Shown: piece by piece, positions 7,876 through 17,374 of the stretch
How positions within the stretch are numbered: position 1 is the stretch's first letter
Layout of the letters: the number at the start of each line of letters is the position of its first letter
Source of the DNA: Acanthopleuribacter pedis
GTDB lineage: Bacteria > Acidobacteriota > Holophagae > Acanthopleuribacterales > Acanthopleuribacteraceae
NCBI RefSeq assembly: GCF_017377855.1
Contig: NZ_JAFREP010000001.1
Span: 1 to 64,000 of the forward strand
Length of the DNA stretch: 64,000 nucleotides
Direction of reading: 5' to 3'
Notes under the pieces: generated by a model
Told to the model about the DNA's origin: nothing
Database searches by the model: none
The model's input: the letters and a program-made list of their open reading frames with translations, nothing else
Made by a program: the position numbers and the translations under genes

Positions 7876-10461
7876 TTAGGGCGTGGGCGCGCCTTTTTGT
7901 TCCGCTTCTTGTGGGACGGTTACCGTGGTGATGCGGCTGCCGCGGCCGCGTTGATCAAAGACGGCCAAGCGTACGCTTTGTGTTGCCCGAAAGGGTTTTG
8001 TATAGACGGGCGATTGCTCGGTGGGCGCGCCGCCGTCGGTGCTGTAGCGGATGGTCAGCCCGGGAAAGGCGGTGTTGGCGTGCACCAAACCGTCGCGCAA
8101 TACGGCGCCGGGTGGCGGCAGGCGGTAGGCATAACCGCCGTTCAGTCGGTCCAGGCGCGGTAGTTCGACCTGTCCCAAACGGTGGGCGAAGCGGCGCCAG
8201 TCACGGAACAAGGCCTGTTCGCGCCCTGGCGAAGTGGGCAGCATTTCCCAAGCGGGTTTGGGGGACCATGCCCGTTCGGCCAGCCCGAAGAGTTTCGGTA
8301 ACATCATGTATTCGAGCCGTTCCCGGTTGGGTACGGTTTCGCTCCACAACTGGCCTTGAATACCGATCACCCGTTTGCTGCCGGCTTCACTCAGGCGTTC
8401 GTGCCGGGTGTAAAAGGCGGGATCGATGGGTCGGCCCATGCGGTCAAAGGCGCCGCCCGCGTAAACGTTGTGGGGTGAAAACCGGAACACCTTAAAGGTA
8501 TCGGTGTAGCCGGCCCAGTAATAGCCCGGCTCGAGATAATCCTTTTCGTAGGCCAAATCGAAGTAGAGATGGGCGGCCGAGGACAAAACCACCTCAAATC
8601 CGTTGTTGGCCAGTTGGTAGGCCAGCGCCTCGCGACCGAAACCGGGGATATCGTTCCACACGTGGGTTCTGGCGGGGGGTTGCTTGAGTTTTGGGTTGAA
8701 TTCGCGGTTGGGATCGTCGGCGCCGTGGTCCTCCAGCAGCGCGATTTCTTCCCAGCCGGCCAGCGTGACACCGCGCTTGGTTAGGGCGGCGTGCAGTTGC
8801 TCGAAAAAGAAGGCAAACAGGTGTTTGCTTTCGGTGAAGCCGTGTTTGGCCATAAAGGTTTTGCAGGCGGGTGAATCGAGCCAAGCGCCCTTGGGGACCT
8901 CGTCACCGCCGGCGTGGACCACCTTCAGCGTCAAACCGGCTTCCCGATACATGGCCTCCAAGTCGGTGATCACGCTTTCGATGAAGCGGTAGCTGTCGGG
9001 ACGGCAGACGCAGATGACGTTGTCTTTCCAGCCTTGCACCGATTTGTATTCGGACTGATCCTCGGGGTCGCGCAGGTTGGTGACTTGCTCGAAGGGTTTG
9101 GTCGCGGAGTCGCCACCTTTCTGCGCGCGTTTCTCAATGGCCTGAATGGCGGCTCGTGCGTGGCCTGGCAAATCAATTTCGGGGATGACCTCGATGTGGC
9201 GTTCGGCGGCGTAGCGCAGTAAGGAAACAAAGGTTTCGCGATCATAGGCGCCTGAACCGGCGTCGTTGTCGCGGGCGCCACTGCCGAAGCTGGGCAGGAG
9301 GTCGTCGGGACCGGTGCCGCGGGTGGCGCCGTAGTTGGTGAGTTCGGGGTAGTCCTTAATCGCCAAACGCCAGCCCTCGTCGTCGGTGAGGTGGAAATGG
9401 AATCGGTTCAGTTTGTACAGTGCCATCACGTCGAGGGTGCGGCGCACGGATTCGGGGCCGTGGAAATGGCGCGCTACATCGAGATGAAAACCGCGGTAAG
9501 CAAAGCGCGGTTCGTCGTCGACGCTGATCTCCGGCAAGCGCAAGGTGTCCGCCTTGCCGCCGTAGGCGGCGGGTGGAACCAAGGTCAACAGGCTTTGCAG
9601 TGCGTAAAACACACCGGCGGGAGCGTGAGCGGCGGCTTCAATGGGTTGGCCCTTGGCGATGCGGAGTTGGTACCCTTCCTCGCGTTTGCGCGGGGAATCG
9701 GCCGTGTTTTTTTCGAGGCGGCGCAGCAGGATGTGTCCGGCTTTGGCGGTTTGCCCTTCTTTGAGGGAGGCGCGGTGTTGAAAACGCTGTTGCAAGGTGT
9801 TTTGGAGGAAACGAGCCTCCGCGGCGAAATCGGGATGGTAGACAATCACGGTGTTGGCGCCGAGGTTGACGAACCCGGCGCCGAGGGTCTGTTGTTTGGG
9901 GGTTGGGAAAACGCCGGCGACGTCGACTTCTGCTTCCCCGTCGGCTTTCTGATTGCGTTGGAAGCGGTCGCTCGCGTCGGCCGCGGGCATGGTGTCGACC
10001 GGGCCGCGGCTAAGCAAGGAGGCGGGCGGGGTGGTATGGCTGACGGTAAGTGGGGTGACCGGTTGCTCGGCGGCGGGCCGGAAATAAGCGCCGTTGGGAC
10101 CGAGGCTGAAATTCAGTGCCGCGGCCTCGAAAGCGAGTTCTAGGGCGAACGATTTGCCAGGTTTGAAGGTTTTTAGAGGCGCGATTTCCCAGACATCGCC
10201 GTTGACATGGTGCAGAAGCAAACCTGTTTCGGGTGCGAGCGGTTGGAACGCGAGCGGGAAATTAAAACGCAAAGACCAGGTGGGTGCGCTGAGATCAAAG
10301 CGCGTGTGACTGGGCCATTCGAGCCGGGCGCGGCTCCCGGGATTGTTCGTGTCGGGTGCGGCGGTAAGCCGCCAGGTCAAATCGCTGGGTGGGGTGGCGT
10401 GGAGAAACGCACACCAAATTGGAAGGAAAAGGACAAAAAGGGCGGGACGAAAAGGAGACAT
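7876..10461 (-). CDS. Secreted family 20 beta-N-acetylhexosaminidase
   Basis: This 861-residue glycoside hydrolase releases terminal GlcNAc from chitin oligomers. ATG 10461 is 8 bases after GGGAG; the GTG three codons upstream overlaps that site and is less likely. A signal peptide (LFVLFLPIWCAFLHA) is followed by an N-terminal CHB_HEX-like beta domain, a GH20b domain, and the GH20 barrel entered at RGFHLDVARHF. The catalytic pair D520-E521 sits in HAGGDE. A C-terminal beta domain (about 770 onward) resembles CHB_HEX_C. Export points to action in the periplasm or outside. It is divergent from the ROK regulator and within 6 kb of a GH18 chitinase, so its substrate is very likely chitobiose and longer oligomers. 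Confidence 0.94.
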   Translation of the reverse strand: MSPFRPALFVLFLPIWCAFLHATPPSDLTWRLTAAPDTNNPGSRARLEWPSHTRFDLSAPTWSLRFNFPLAFQPLAPETGLLLHHVNGDVWEIAPLKTFKPGKSFALELAFEAAALNFSLGPNGAYFRPAAEQPVTPLTVSHTTPPASLLSRGPVDTMPAADASDRFQRNQKADGEAEVDVAGVFPTPKQQTLGAGFVNLGANTVIVYHPDFAAEARFLQNTLQQRFQHRASLKEGQTAKAGHILLRRLEKNTADSPRKREEGYQLRIAKGQPIEAAAHAPAGVFYALQSLLTLVPPAAYGGKADTLRLPEISVDDEPRFAYRGFHLDVARHFHGPESVRRTLDVMALYKLNRFHFHLTDDEGWRLAIKDYPELTNYGATRGTGPDDLLPSFGSGARDNDAGSGAYDRETFVSLLRYAAERHIEVIPEIDLPGHARAAIQAIEKRAQKGGDSATKPFEQVTNLRDPEDQSEYKSVQGWKDNVICVCRPDSYRFIESVITDLEAMYREAGLTLKVVHAGGDEVPKGAWLDSPACKTFMAKHGFTESKHLFAFFFEQLHAALTKRGVTLAGWEEIALLEDHGADDPNREFNPKLKQPPARTHVWNDIPGFGREALAYQLANNGFEVVLSSAAHLYFDLAYEKDYLEPGYYWAGYTDTFKVFRFSPHNVYAGGAFDRMGRPIDPAFYTRHERLSEAGSKRVIGIQGQLWSETVPNRERLEYMMLPKLFGLAERAWSPKPAWEMLPTSPGREQALFRDWRRFAHRLGQVELPRLDRLNGGYAYRLPPPGAVLRDGLVHANTAFPGLTIRYSTDGGAPTEQSPVYTKPFRATQSVRLAVFDQRGRGSRITTVTVPQEAEQKGAPTP

Positions 10462-10473
10462 CGTGCTCACTCC

Positions 10474-10500
10474 CGAATTTGTTTTGTTAATTAACTAACA
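10474..10500. promoter_or_regulatory. Candidate ROK-type operator over the hexosaminidase promoter
   Basis: TGTTAATTAACTAACA (10485-10500) is a 16-bp palindrome with a single mismatched base pair. It lies in a 25-bp frame (10474-10498) that partly fits the 9-7-9 inverted repeat seen at 17350-17374 (arms CGAATTTGT and ATTAACTAA). It covers the -10 box of the hexosaminidase promoter, an expected place for repression by the adjacent ROK protein. Confidence 0.45.
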
Positions 10501-10520
10501 TACTCGTGCGATTCTGCCAA
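10492..10520 (-). promoter_or_regulatory. Predicted sigma70-type promoter of the hexosaminidase gene
   Basis: On the minus strand TTGGCA (10515-10520) and TAGTTA (10492-10497) are separated by 17 bases. The -35 is good and the -10 weak, which would suit a regulated gene. Confidence 0.5.
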
Positions 10521-10588
10521 GCTTTGGTCGCACCTGTTGGAAAAAAGCACGCTTTGTGAACGAATTGGCGCGGGGGCACAGCTTTTGA

Positions 10589-10616
10589 TTGATTCAGTGC
10601 GGGTCTTTGCTAAGAT
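10589..10616 (+). promoter_or_regulatory. Predicted promoter of the ROK regulator gene
   Basis: TTGATT (10589-10594), a 16-base spacer and TAAGAT (10611-10616), 40 bases before the GTG start. Confidence 0.5.
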
Positions 10617-10656
10617 GAGACGGTGTTAAACCTCGGAAACATCAGTCGGATATTTT

Positions 10657-11868
10657 GTGAATAAAGTTATTTCAGCCTCTCAAAAAGCCACGCGCGAGCA
10701 GACCAAAGAGCACAATAAACGCTTTATTTTGAAGATGATTTACGAGCGCGATCCGATCAGTCGGGCCGACTTGGCGCGATTGACAAAGCTGACCCGTGCC
10801 TCGATTTCCAACGTGGTTGGTACCTTATTGGAAGAAGGCATGGTGTCCGAGGTGGGCCTCGCCAAAAAAAGCGTGGGCAAACCACCGACCTTGCTTAGTT
10901 TCAACAAAGACGCGCGCCAGTTGATCACGCTTGATTTGGCGAGTGACATGTTTCGCGGCAGCTTGATGAACCTGCGCGGCGAGGTTTTGGAGCGCGTTAA
11001 GGTTTCCTTGGGTGAGCAACGCGGCCCGGCCGCGGTGGAACAGGTCATTGCCTTGATTGAGCAGTTGCAGGAACGCGCGACCCAGCCCGTGTTGGGGATC
11101 GGCATTGGGACACCGGGTGTGGTTGAGCCGTACCAAGGTGTGGTCAAAAATGCGATTAACCTCAACTGGACCGACCTAGCGCTGCGGGATGTGTTGGAAG
11201 AACGTTTTTCGTTGCCCGTGTATTTGGCCAACGATGCACAGTTGGCGGCGCTGGCCCAATTCCTTTTTTCTTCACGGGAAGACGGCATCCAAAACCTGAT
11301 TTTGGTGAAGGTGGGCCGCGGCATCGGTTCCGGTATCATTTTCGGCGGCGAGATCTTTTTTGGCGACGGCTTTTCCGCCGGCGAGATCGGCCATGTGGTG
11401 GTGGACCCCAACGGTAAGTTATGTACCTGTGGGCACAAGGGTTGTCTTGAAACCGTGGCTTCAACACGGGCGTTGTCCGAGCAAATGTCGCAAATTGCCG
11501 CCGCCAATCCCAGCTCCAAGTTGCACCAGACCGTGCGCAACGGTGAGCCACTTAGCTCCAACGCCATTTTACAAGCCTACCTGGATCACGATTTTACGGT
11601 ACAGCCGGTGATTGAACGCTCCGGTCGCTCTCTGGGGGCGGCCATGGCCCACCTGGTGGGCGCGATGAACATTCGCCATATTTACATCGCCGGCAGCATG
11701 GCTCGGTTCGGCGACGCCTTCCTCGAACCCATTCGCCAGGAAGTGTTTCGGCGCTCTTATCCGGTGTTGATCAACCAAATTGAAATCAAAATCTCCGAGC
11801 TTGGCGCGGACATTGTCTTGTTGGGCGCGGCCGCCTTGGTGCTGAACTTCGAACTCGGCATTGTTTAG
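10657..11868 (+). CDS. ROK-family transcriptional regulator (NagC/XylR type)
   Basis: This 403-residue protein starts at GTG 10657. The N-terminal winged helix-turn-helix (about 35-80: SRADLARLTKLTRASISNVV) is followed by a ROK sugar-binding domain with the GIGIGTPGVV loop, the ROK signature GEIGHVVVDP and the zinc-binding cluster CTCGHKGCLE. Members with an HTH, such as NagC, Mlc and XylR, are DNA-binding repressors relieved by a sugar or sugar phosphate; those without it are kinases. The setting, divergent from GH20 and upstream of chitinase and a TonB-dependent receptor, suggests a response to GlcNAc or chitin oligomers. Candidate operators are seen at 10474-10500 and 17350-17374. The ligand is inferred. 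Confidence 0.92.
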   Translation: MNKVISASQKATREQTKEHNKRFILKMIYERDPISRADLARLTKLTRASISNVVGTLLEEGMVSEVGLAKKSVGKPPTLLSFNKDARQLITLDLASDMFRGSLMNLRGEVLERVKVSLGEQRGPAAVEQVIALIEQLQERATQPVLGIGIGTPGVVEPYQGVVKNAINLNWTDLALRDVLEERFSLPVYLANDAQLAALAQFLFSSREDGIQNLILVKVGRGIGSGIIFGGEIFFGDGFSAGEIGHVVVDPNGKLCTCGHKGCLETVASTRALSEQMSQIAAANPSSKLHQTVRNGEPLSSNAILQAYLDHDFTVQPVIERSGRSLGAAMAHLVGAMNIRHIYIAGSMARFGDAFLEPIRQEVFRRSYPVLINQIEIKISELGADIVLLGAAALVLNFELGIV

Positions 11869-12046
11869 CTAAAACCATCGCGACCGAGTTAACCGAAAGG
11901 CTGTGGTTCTGCTCGCGGTTTGACGTGTCGACGTTTCGTCGGCCTTTTTGCGCGTACTCCCAATAAGGGCGTTTGCTTGAGTCGTGCAACCGGTCTTAAC
12001 GCCGCGCGGTATCCTCGATGATATCCGGCTTTATTTGGAGTTTCTC

Positions 12047-13498
12047 GTGTCTCATTTAAATTGGTTAGGGTGTTGTATCTTATTTTTCTGGGGGGGCGCT
12101 GTTGTCTTGGCCGCCGGTTCCGCGATTCCCGCCGACGTGCAAGTTGTGGTTCATGAAAAGTCCCATGAGCTGGCTGATCCAGACCAGCGCTTGGTCGATT
12201 TAGAACAAAAGATTTGGTGGACCGCCGAGGGCAGGTCGCTCAAGCTTGTTCAAGCGGTAAATGAACCGGGTTTGCCTATTTACTCCTATTTTAAAGACAT
12301 TGAATACACCGTGGTGAACCCGGAAACCGGGGACACCGCTTTTTTTGCGAAGCATCGCTTTCTGCAAAATAAGAAAGTTGGTTTGTTTGTGTTGTCGGCC
12401 GACGGGCGGCTTGAGGTGGTCTTTCCCTACAGTCGAAGTGAAGGGCCCAAAAAGACAGGTTCCTACGCGGCGGCTTGTGCGGATTACATGGACACGGTGA
12501 CGGTGCCGAATACCGTCAAACACCCGATTAAGAGAAAGGGCAAACCTGTTAAATCCGGGAGCCTGCGCAAAGCCTATCAGAGTGGTTATCGGCGGTTGGC
12601 CTGGATACCCGGTACCCGAAACCTGATGTTGATCGGACAAAAGCATCTTTGGATTTTGGACCGGGAGCAGGGCGAAATTCGCGAAATTAAAGCCAAAAAG
12701 TACCTTTGCAAGCCTTTTAACCAAGACCATTACCTCAATGTGGTGGGTGGTCAACGCTTTGAAGAACCTTTCTTTATCTGGCATCGTAGCGGCCTGTTGC
12801 GTGTTGAATGGGACGGGAAGCTCACCAAAATGTTTGAGGCTCGAAAGGGAACGGCGCAATCGGATGTATTCGGCAGGAGCAAGGTCGATCTGGGAGATAG
12901 TCTGTCTACCGCTGCTTTTGAGGTTTTTCAACGGGGCGCCTATTTCCGTATCGGAAAACAGGTTTACAATGCCGAGGGCGAAGCGTTGTATGCGTTTAAA
13001 CCCAAGCAAACGCGGATTGAGATTGCCTTGGATCAGCCGACCATGGCCGCGGTGAAGCAGACACGCAAAATCTTGTGGCTAATCGATTTGGAATCGGGCG
13101 AAAAGCGCGGGCAGGCCAAACTGAAGAGAAAGGTGTCTGACGTGATCCTATCTCCCGACGGGACTTTGGTTTCAGTACGTTATACGGCTTTTTATGGAAC
13201 CGAGGAGCCTGAGTTTGCAGTGTTTCAGTTGCAAGAAGAGGGCTTGATCGAAGTCCTTGCCGGTAAAAGCCTGTTTACGCCTATTCTGGTGCGCGACCAC
13301 ATTTTTTATCTGTCTGACAAGCAGTTATTCGTGCAGAAAATAGGAGAGGCAGCTTGGTCTTCCGCTCCCTTTCAAGGGCGACCTACCGATTGGTTCTTGA
13401 AAGTGAACAACGAGGTGGTGTTTAGTTCCCTGAGTCCGATCGACGAAGAGGCGATCTTGCGGCGGAGTGCGCATCTGAACCCGATATTTCCAAACTAA
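12047..13498 (+). CDS. Secreted protein of unknown function, beta-propeller-like
   Basis: Not recognised. The likely start is GTG 12047, which has GGAG 6 bases upstream and leaves a clean signal peptide (WLGCCILFFWGGAVVLAAGSA); an upstream start at 11984 would add an unlikely 21-residue leader. The mature part of about 450 residues alternates short beta-rich segments (LMLIGQKHLWILDREQGEI, FFIWHRSGLLRVEW, ILWLIDLESGEK, VSDVILSPDGTLVSV), as expected of a WD/YVTN-like propeller. It sits between the ROK regulator and the chitinase, so a role in chitin or surface-polymer sensing is possible, but the sequence does not show one. Confidence 0.7.
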   Translation: MSHLNWLGCCILFFWGGAVVLAAGSAIPADVQVVVHEKSHELADPDQRLVDLEQKIWWTAEGRSLKLVQAVNEPGLPIYSYFKDIEYTVVNPETGDTAFFAKHRFLQNKKVGLFVLSADGRLEVVFPYSRSEGPKKTGSYAAACADYMDTVTVPNTVKHPIKRKGKPVKSGSLRKAYQSGYRRLAWIPGTRNLMLIGQKHLWILDREQGEIREIKAKKYLCKPFNQDHYLNVVGGQRFEEPFFIWHRSGLLRVEWDGKLTKMFEARKGTAQSDVFGRSKVDLGDSLSTAAFEVFQRGAYFRIGKQVYNAEGEALYAFKPKQTRIEIALDQPTMAAVKQTRKILWLIDLESGEKRGQAKLKRKVSDVILSPDGTLVSVRYTAFYGTEEPEFAVFQLQEEGLIEVLAGKSLFTPILVRDHIFYLSDKQLFVQKIGEAAWSSAPFQGRPTDWFLKVNNEVVFSSLSPIDEEAILRRSAHLNPIFPN

Positions 13499-13666
13499 GT
13501 CGAGCAATTGAAGCTCTTATTTTGCCCCGCCGTTCCTAACCCAATCGAAAGTTGTACTTTGTTTTTTTGAGGCGGTTCACGGCACGCGGGATCTGAAAAG
13601 GCCTGCCGACCCGAAGGTTGATCGTGGCGGGCGCGATTAATCGGTGTTCCTCAAGCAGATCGACAA

Positions 13667-13692
13667 AAAAGGCACGCCGAGGCGTGCCTTTT
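13667..13692. terminator. Bidirectional intrinsic terminator
   Basis: AAAAGGCACGCC / GGCGTGCCTTTT flank a very tight loop, with A-run before and T-run after, between the convergent propeller-like and chitinase genes. Confidence 0.75.
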
Positions 13693-13717
13693 CCGGCTCA
13701 TGGTTCATGGTCCATGG

Positions 13718-16663
13718 TTAGCAACCGCCGGCGGGGCCGACGTCTTCCCAGACCGAGGCGCGACCCGGTTCTTCACCGCGGGTCCACCACTTGGCGCGCC
13801 AGCGGCGACCGTTGTGGTCAACCTCGTCACCGCCGTTGTAGGCCTTTTGGTTGTTCCATTCGGCCGAGCGCGACATGGCTTCCCATACATCGCTCGCCCC
13901 GGGTTCATTACCCTGCGACCACCACTTGGCGCGGTACACTTTTTCCATGTAGGAAACCATGTCGCCGCCTTGGTAGGTCGCGGCGGCGTCCCATGCCGGG
14001 TAATCGTTGGGGTCGTAGTCGTCGGGGCAGTCATCGCTCGGTTGAACCCGCAACATCACGACCTGGCTGTCGCTCAGTTGGCCGTCGGAAACGCGCAGGG
14101 TCAGCTCGAAGGTGGTTTCGCTCGCGACCACGGGGGCGCTGAAACCCAACACGGCGTCGTCGGTTACCGGGGCGTCAATCTCGCGGGGGACGTCCCAAGA
14201 AAAGCTGATCGGGTCGCCGTCGGGATCGCTGGAGCCACCCGCGTCAAAACGCACGCGGTCGCCGGATTTGACCGTGTCGGGGCCGGTTACGCGCGCCTCC
14301 GGTGCTTGGTTCACACCGCGCGGGTCGAGGATGACCACCACGCTGTCGCGGTCGCTCAGCTCGCCGTCGGATACGGTCAGGCTGAAGATGTAGGTGGTGG
14401 TGTCGCTGAGCGCATCCACGCTGAAGCGCGGGGTGGCGGTATCCGCGCCGGTCAAGGTCACGCGGGGGCCGTCTTCCTGAATCCAGCTAAAGGTGATGGG
14501 GTCGTTGTCGGGATCGCTGCCCGCGCCCATCAGGGTGATTTCGGCCGGGGCGGTGCCGCGTTGGTCCCGGCCCGCGTCGGCGTTGGGTGCGCGGTTGGCG
14601 ACGGGCGGCAACAGGGTGATGGTCACTTGATCGCTGACACGGTGTTCGCTGTCGGCCACGGTCAGTTCAAATACCAAACGGGTTTCGGCGGTGATCGCGG
14701 GGGTATCGAAACCCGCGACCGCTTGGTCCGCGTTGCGCAAAGCAACGCTTGGGCCGCTTACCTGGGTCCATTGGTAGGTGAGGCGTTCGCCCTCGGGATC
14801 GCTGGAGCCGCCGCCGTCGAGGCGAACCTCGGCCGGTACACGATAGCTCGCGTCGGGGCCCGCATCCGCCGTGGGGGCGCGGTTGCCGGGTTCTACCTCA
14901 AAGCTGGATGCTTTGCCGTTGAGCACAAACAAACGCGGGCCGCCCGAGAAGGTCAGTTTCATCATGCCCTGTAGGGTGATCGATGCGCCAGGTTCGATGT
15001 TTTGCCAGCCCGAGCCGGTTACCTCGTAGCGTTGGAAATCGTCGTGTTCACCCACGCGGGTGAAGGTGGCGCCCCAAACCGAGGTTAAGGTGGTGGTTTT
15101 GGGCAAGCTAAAAGCCAGTTTCCAACCGCCCGCGATGGTTTCGGTGCCGTGGTTGGTCAGGTTCAGCGCAAAGGTGTAGTTGGGGTGGTCGTAATTGCCG
15201 CCGAAGGTGATTTCGTAATCGGCGGTTTCCGCGGGAAGTGGGAAGGTGCTCATGCGGGGATCGGCGGGCGGTACGCCGCGCAACAGGTTGGCGGCCAGCG
15301 TGGTTAGCGTGGCGCCCATGCCGTACTCACCGTTGGGTTTGCGTTCGTAATCGCCCGCAAATTCCCACATCATGATGCCGCCCAATCCTTTTTCCACCAC
15401 GTAATCGATGCGGTGGCGCAGCGATTCCTCGTCTTCAAGGCTGAGGAACACCCGTTTGTTTTCGTTCCAGACGTAAGGCACCTTGGAGACATCGTCGAAA
15501 AACCGTTCGTAGGTGCCGCCCAAATCGGGATCAAAACCCCAGTCGGCCGCGTAACTCAGGTTTTGGCGGTTTTCGGCAAGGTTCATCACGTGCCACAGCG
15601 GGTTGGCGCCGGCGGGAATTTCCACGCCGTTTTCGTCCTTGTCGTGCCAGATATTGTCGATGCCCACGGCGCCGCCGTTGCTTTGCGCGGCGCTGCCGTA
15701 CAGACCGCCGGGAAGGCTGCCTTTGTTGACGTTACGCCAGCCGCGGGTGTAGTAAGGCACACCCATGGTGATTTTGGACGGGGGAATAATGCCGCGGAAG
15801 TAACGGTAGGCCCAGTCGACGTTTAACACGGGCACGCCGAGGGGGCGGGTTTCGGGATCGCGGTCGTCGGGGAGTAAGGCGGAGTTGTGGCCGACGAAGC
15901 CGTTCCAGGCGCCGTGGAAGTCGTAGGTCATCATGTTCACGAAATCCATGTATTCGGCGTATTCGCCCATCATCATGCCGCCGAGGATCCAGGAGGAGGC
16001 GGGCGCGGCCATGGTCAGCAGGTATTCACGACCGTCTTCGCGGCCTGCTTGGTCCAGACGCTCGCGAAGTAACTTTACCAGTTCCAGGTAGTCGGCGTAC
16101 AAGCGGCCGCGGCGGGGTTCAGCCACGTCTTGATCGTTGGGGTTGCCGGCCTGGGCGGTGGAGGTGGGGTATTCATAATCGATGTCGAGGCCGTCGAAAT
16201 CGTAATCGCGCAGGAATTGGACGGCGCTGTCGGCGAACGCCTCGCGGCCCGCGGCCGTTTCACACATGGTGTAAAACCCACGCGACGCGGCCCAGCCACC
16301 CACGGCGATCAGGGTTTTGACGTGGGGGTAGCGTTGTTTGTGACTGCTCAATTGGTTGAAATGGCCCGCGTAGGGGTAGGCGTCCGAGTTGCCGGGGAAT
16401 TCGGTTTCCACGGCCGCGACCCGGTCGATGAAATCGATGCGGTTGGTGGTTTCATTGACTTGGGCAAAGGCGTAGTTGATGTGGGTGATGTGTTCCCAGG
16501 GAATGTCCTCGACCATATAGGTGGGTAACCCGTTGGAACCATTGCGCCATTCAGCGAAATAGCCGACGATGCGGCGGTTGGGCGGCTCGGCGGCCGCAAG
16601 GGGAACCAGAAGTTGGCCGATCACACACAGGATCAGCACGAATTGCCAACGAAAGCGAAGCAT
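13718..16663 (-). CDS. Multidomain family 18 chitinase
   Basis: This 981-residue secreted endochitinase starts at ATG 16663 with GGAG 6 bases upstream. A signal peptide (residues 1-25) leads into a GH18 barrel whose catalytic signature DGLDIDYE is at 157-164 with E164 as acid. WEFAGDYE near the barrel end also fits. Next come a CBM2-like beta domain (about 485-595), three PKD-type domains each opening with a NRAPTADAG-like stretch, and two C-terminal CBM5/12 chitin-binding modules (YPAWDAAATYQGGDMV... and AEWNNQKAYNGGDEV..., each with AKWW). The binding modules explain targeting to crystalline chitin. It is divergent from the TonB-dependent receptor and has its own promoter at 16983-17011, giving a leader of about 310 bases. 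Confidence 0.95.
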   Translation of the reverse strand: MLRFRWQFVLILCVIGQLLVPLAAAEPPNRRIVGYFAEWRNGSNGLPTYMVEDIPWEHITHINYAFAQVNETTNRIDFIDRVAAVETEFPGNSDAYPYAGHFNQLSSHKQRYPHVKTLIAVGGWAASRGFYTMCETAAGREAFADSAVQFLRDYDFDGLDIDYEYPTSTAQAGNPNDQDVAEPRRGRLYADYLELVKLLRERLDQAGREDGREYLLTMAAPASSWILGGMMMGEYAEYMDFVNMMTYDFHGAWNGFVGHNSALLPDDRDPETRPLGVPVLNVDWAYRYFRGIIPPSKITMGVPYYTRGWRNVNKGSLPGGLYGSAAQSNGGAVGIDNIWHDKDENGVEIPAGANPLWHVMNLAENRQNLSYAADWGFDPDLGGTYERFFDDVSKVPYVWNENKRVFLSLEDEESLRHRIDYVVEKGLGGIMMWEFAGDYERKPNGEYGMGATLTTLAANLLRGVPPADPRMSTFPLPAETADYEITFGGNYDHPNYTFALNLTNHGTETIAGGWKLAFSLPKTTTLTSVWGATFTRVGEHDDFQRYEVTGSGWQNIEPGASITLQGMMKLTFSGGPRLFVLNGKASSFEVEPGNRAPTADAGPDASYRVPAEVRLDGGGSSDPEGERLTYQWTQVSGPSVALRNADQAVAGFDTPAITAETRLVFELTVADSEHRVSDQVTITLLPPVANRAPNADAGRDQRGTAPAEITLMGAGSDPDNDPITFSWIQEDGPRVTLTGADTATPRFSVDALSDTTTYIFSLTVSDGELSDRDSVVVILDPRGVNQAPEARVTGPDTVKSGDRVRFDAGGSSDPDGDPISFSWDVPREIDAPVTDDAVLGFSAPVVASETTFELTLRVSDGQLSDSQVVMLRVQPSDDCPDDYDPNDYPAWDAAATYQGGDMVSYMEKVYRAKWWSQGNEPGASDVWEAMSRSAEWNNQKAYNGGDEVDHNGRRWRAKWWTRGEEPGRASVWEDVGPAGGC

Positions 16664-16961
16664 ATTTTCTCCTCATGGTAGGCCACGCCGGGGTGGCGTG
16701 ATTGAAGTGGGAAACTTAGGGCGGGGATGGAAGCGGCCGTCGTCGGGGCATAGCTCGACCCTCGCCGCCGGACGGGGATGGAACGGGGCATGGGTGATGG
16801 GGAAACCAACGACGGGTGAAGGACGACAATCGGTGCATCCGAGGACGGGGGGCGTGACAGCGCGGGTGGGTGCGAATGAAGCACACAAACCCAGCGGGTT
16901 AGCCCGAGGACAAAGTGGCAGCAGAGGCGGGTGGACCACCGAATTGATTTTGTAAATTCAC

Positions 16962-16978
16962 TGTACTTAAAAAGTACA
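16962..16978. promoter_or_regulatory. 17-bp palindrome at the chitinase transcription start
   Basis: TGTACTTAAAAAGTACA has perfect 7-base arms around three A's. It begins four bases after the predicted -10 box of the chitinase promoter, so a bound repressor would block initiation. It differs from the ROK-like repeats, implying a second regulator. Confidence 0.6.
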
Positions 16979-16982
16979 CCCT

Positions 16983-17011
16983 AAACTAGTTTCCATCCGT
17001 CGGCTTGTCAA
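16983..17011 (-). promoter_or_regulatory. Predicted sigma70-type promoter of the chitinase gene
   Basis: On the minus strand a consensus TTGACA (17006-17011), a 17-base spacer and TAGTTT (16983-16988). The -10 lies inside the small palindrome AAACTAGTTT. Confidence 0.65.
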
Positions 17012-17349
17012 TAGGCCGCGTGTGCTTTTTTTGGGGAGGGTGATCGGGCCTACACTTGGATTCACGACGGGTCCAAAGAAAACAACGATCACATCTTTTT
17101 TGAGGCGATCCTTTATATTGATGTGAATCCGAGCTATCCATCACCGCGGCTTTTGTTGTGTACCAGCGCATCAGAAGGCGACAAGATGGCAGGCTTGCTG
17201 GTGGCGCTTGCTCCGCGGAAAAATAGCGCTTTGCGAAAAACGGCGCATTCTGTAAAATCATGCTTGCTCTGCCCGTGTGGTGCACCTGTCGCGACGCGTC
17301 CCCGCGTCAACCAACCTGGAGGTGTGACGCACGGTTTTTTTGAGGAATC
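17012..17349. other. Spacer between the chitinase and receptor promoters
   Basis: About 340 bp with short ORFs of poor composition and no ribosome sites. I see no gene in it. Confidence 0.5.
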
Positions 17350-17374
17350 TTTGTTTGTTCACTTGACAAACTAA
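17350..17374. promoter_or_regulatory. XylR/ROK-like 25-bp operator over the receptor -35 box
   Basis: The left arm TTTGTTTGT (17350-17358), 7-base spacer TCACTTG and right arm ACAAACTAA (17366-17374) form an 8-of-9 inverted repeat. From memory, XylR operators of Firmicutes use arms TTAGTTTGT and ACAAACTAA with a 7-base spacer, so 17 of 18 arm bases agree. It overlaps the TTGACA at 17363, as a repressor site should. The ROK gene 7 kb away is the obvious candidate to bind it. Confidence 0.65.

Noticed and set aside
10657-11868. Glucokinase or N-acetylglucosamine kinase
   Set aside because: The ROK domain is kinase-like, but the N-terminal helix-turn-helix makes it a regulator of the NagC/XylR type.
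13700-14974. A 424-codon plus-strand ORF antisense to the chitinase
   Set aside because: It is Gly/Ala/Val-rich with no ribosome site and lies opposite a chitinase with clear domains. It is a high-GC shadow frame.
16986-17285. A 99-codon minus-strand ORF upstream of the chitinase
   Set aside because: It overlaps the chitinase promoter elements, has no ribosome site and is Pro/Arg/Lys-rich without a plausible fold.
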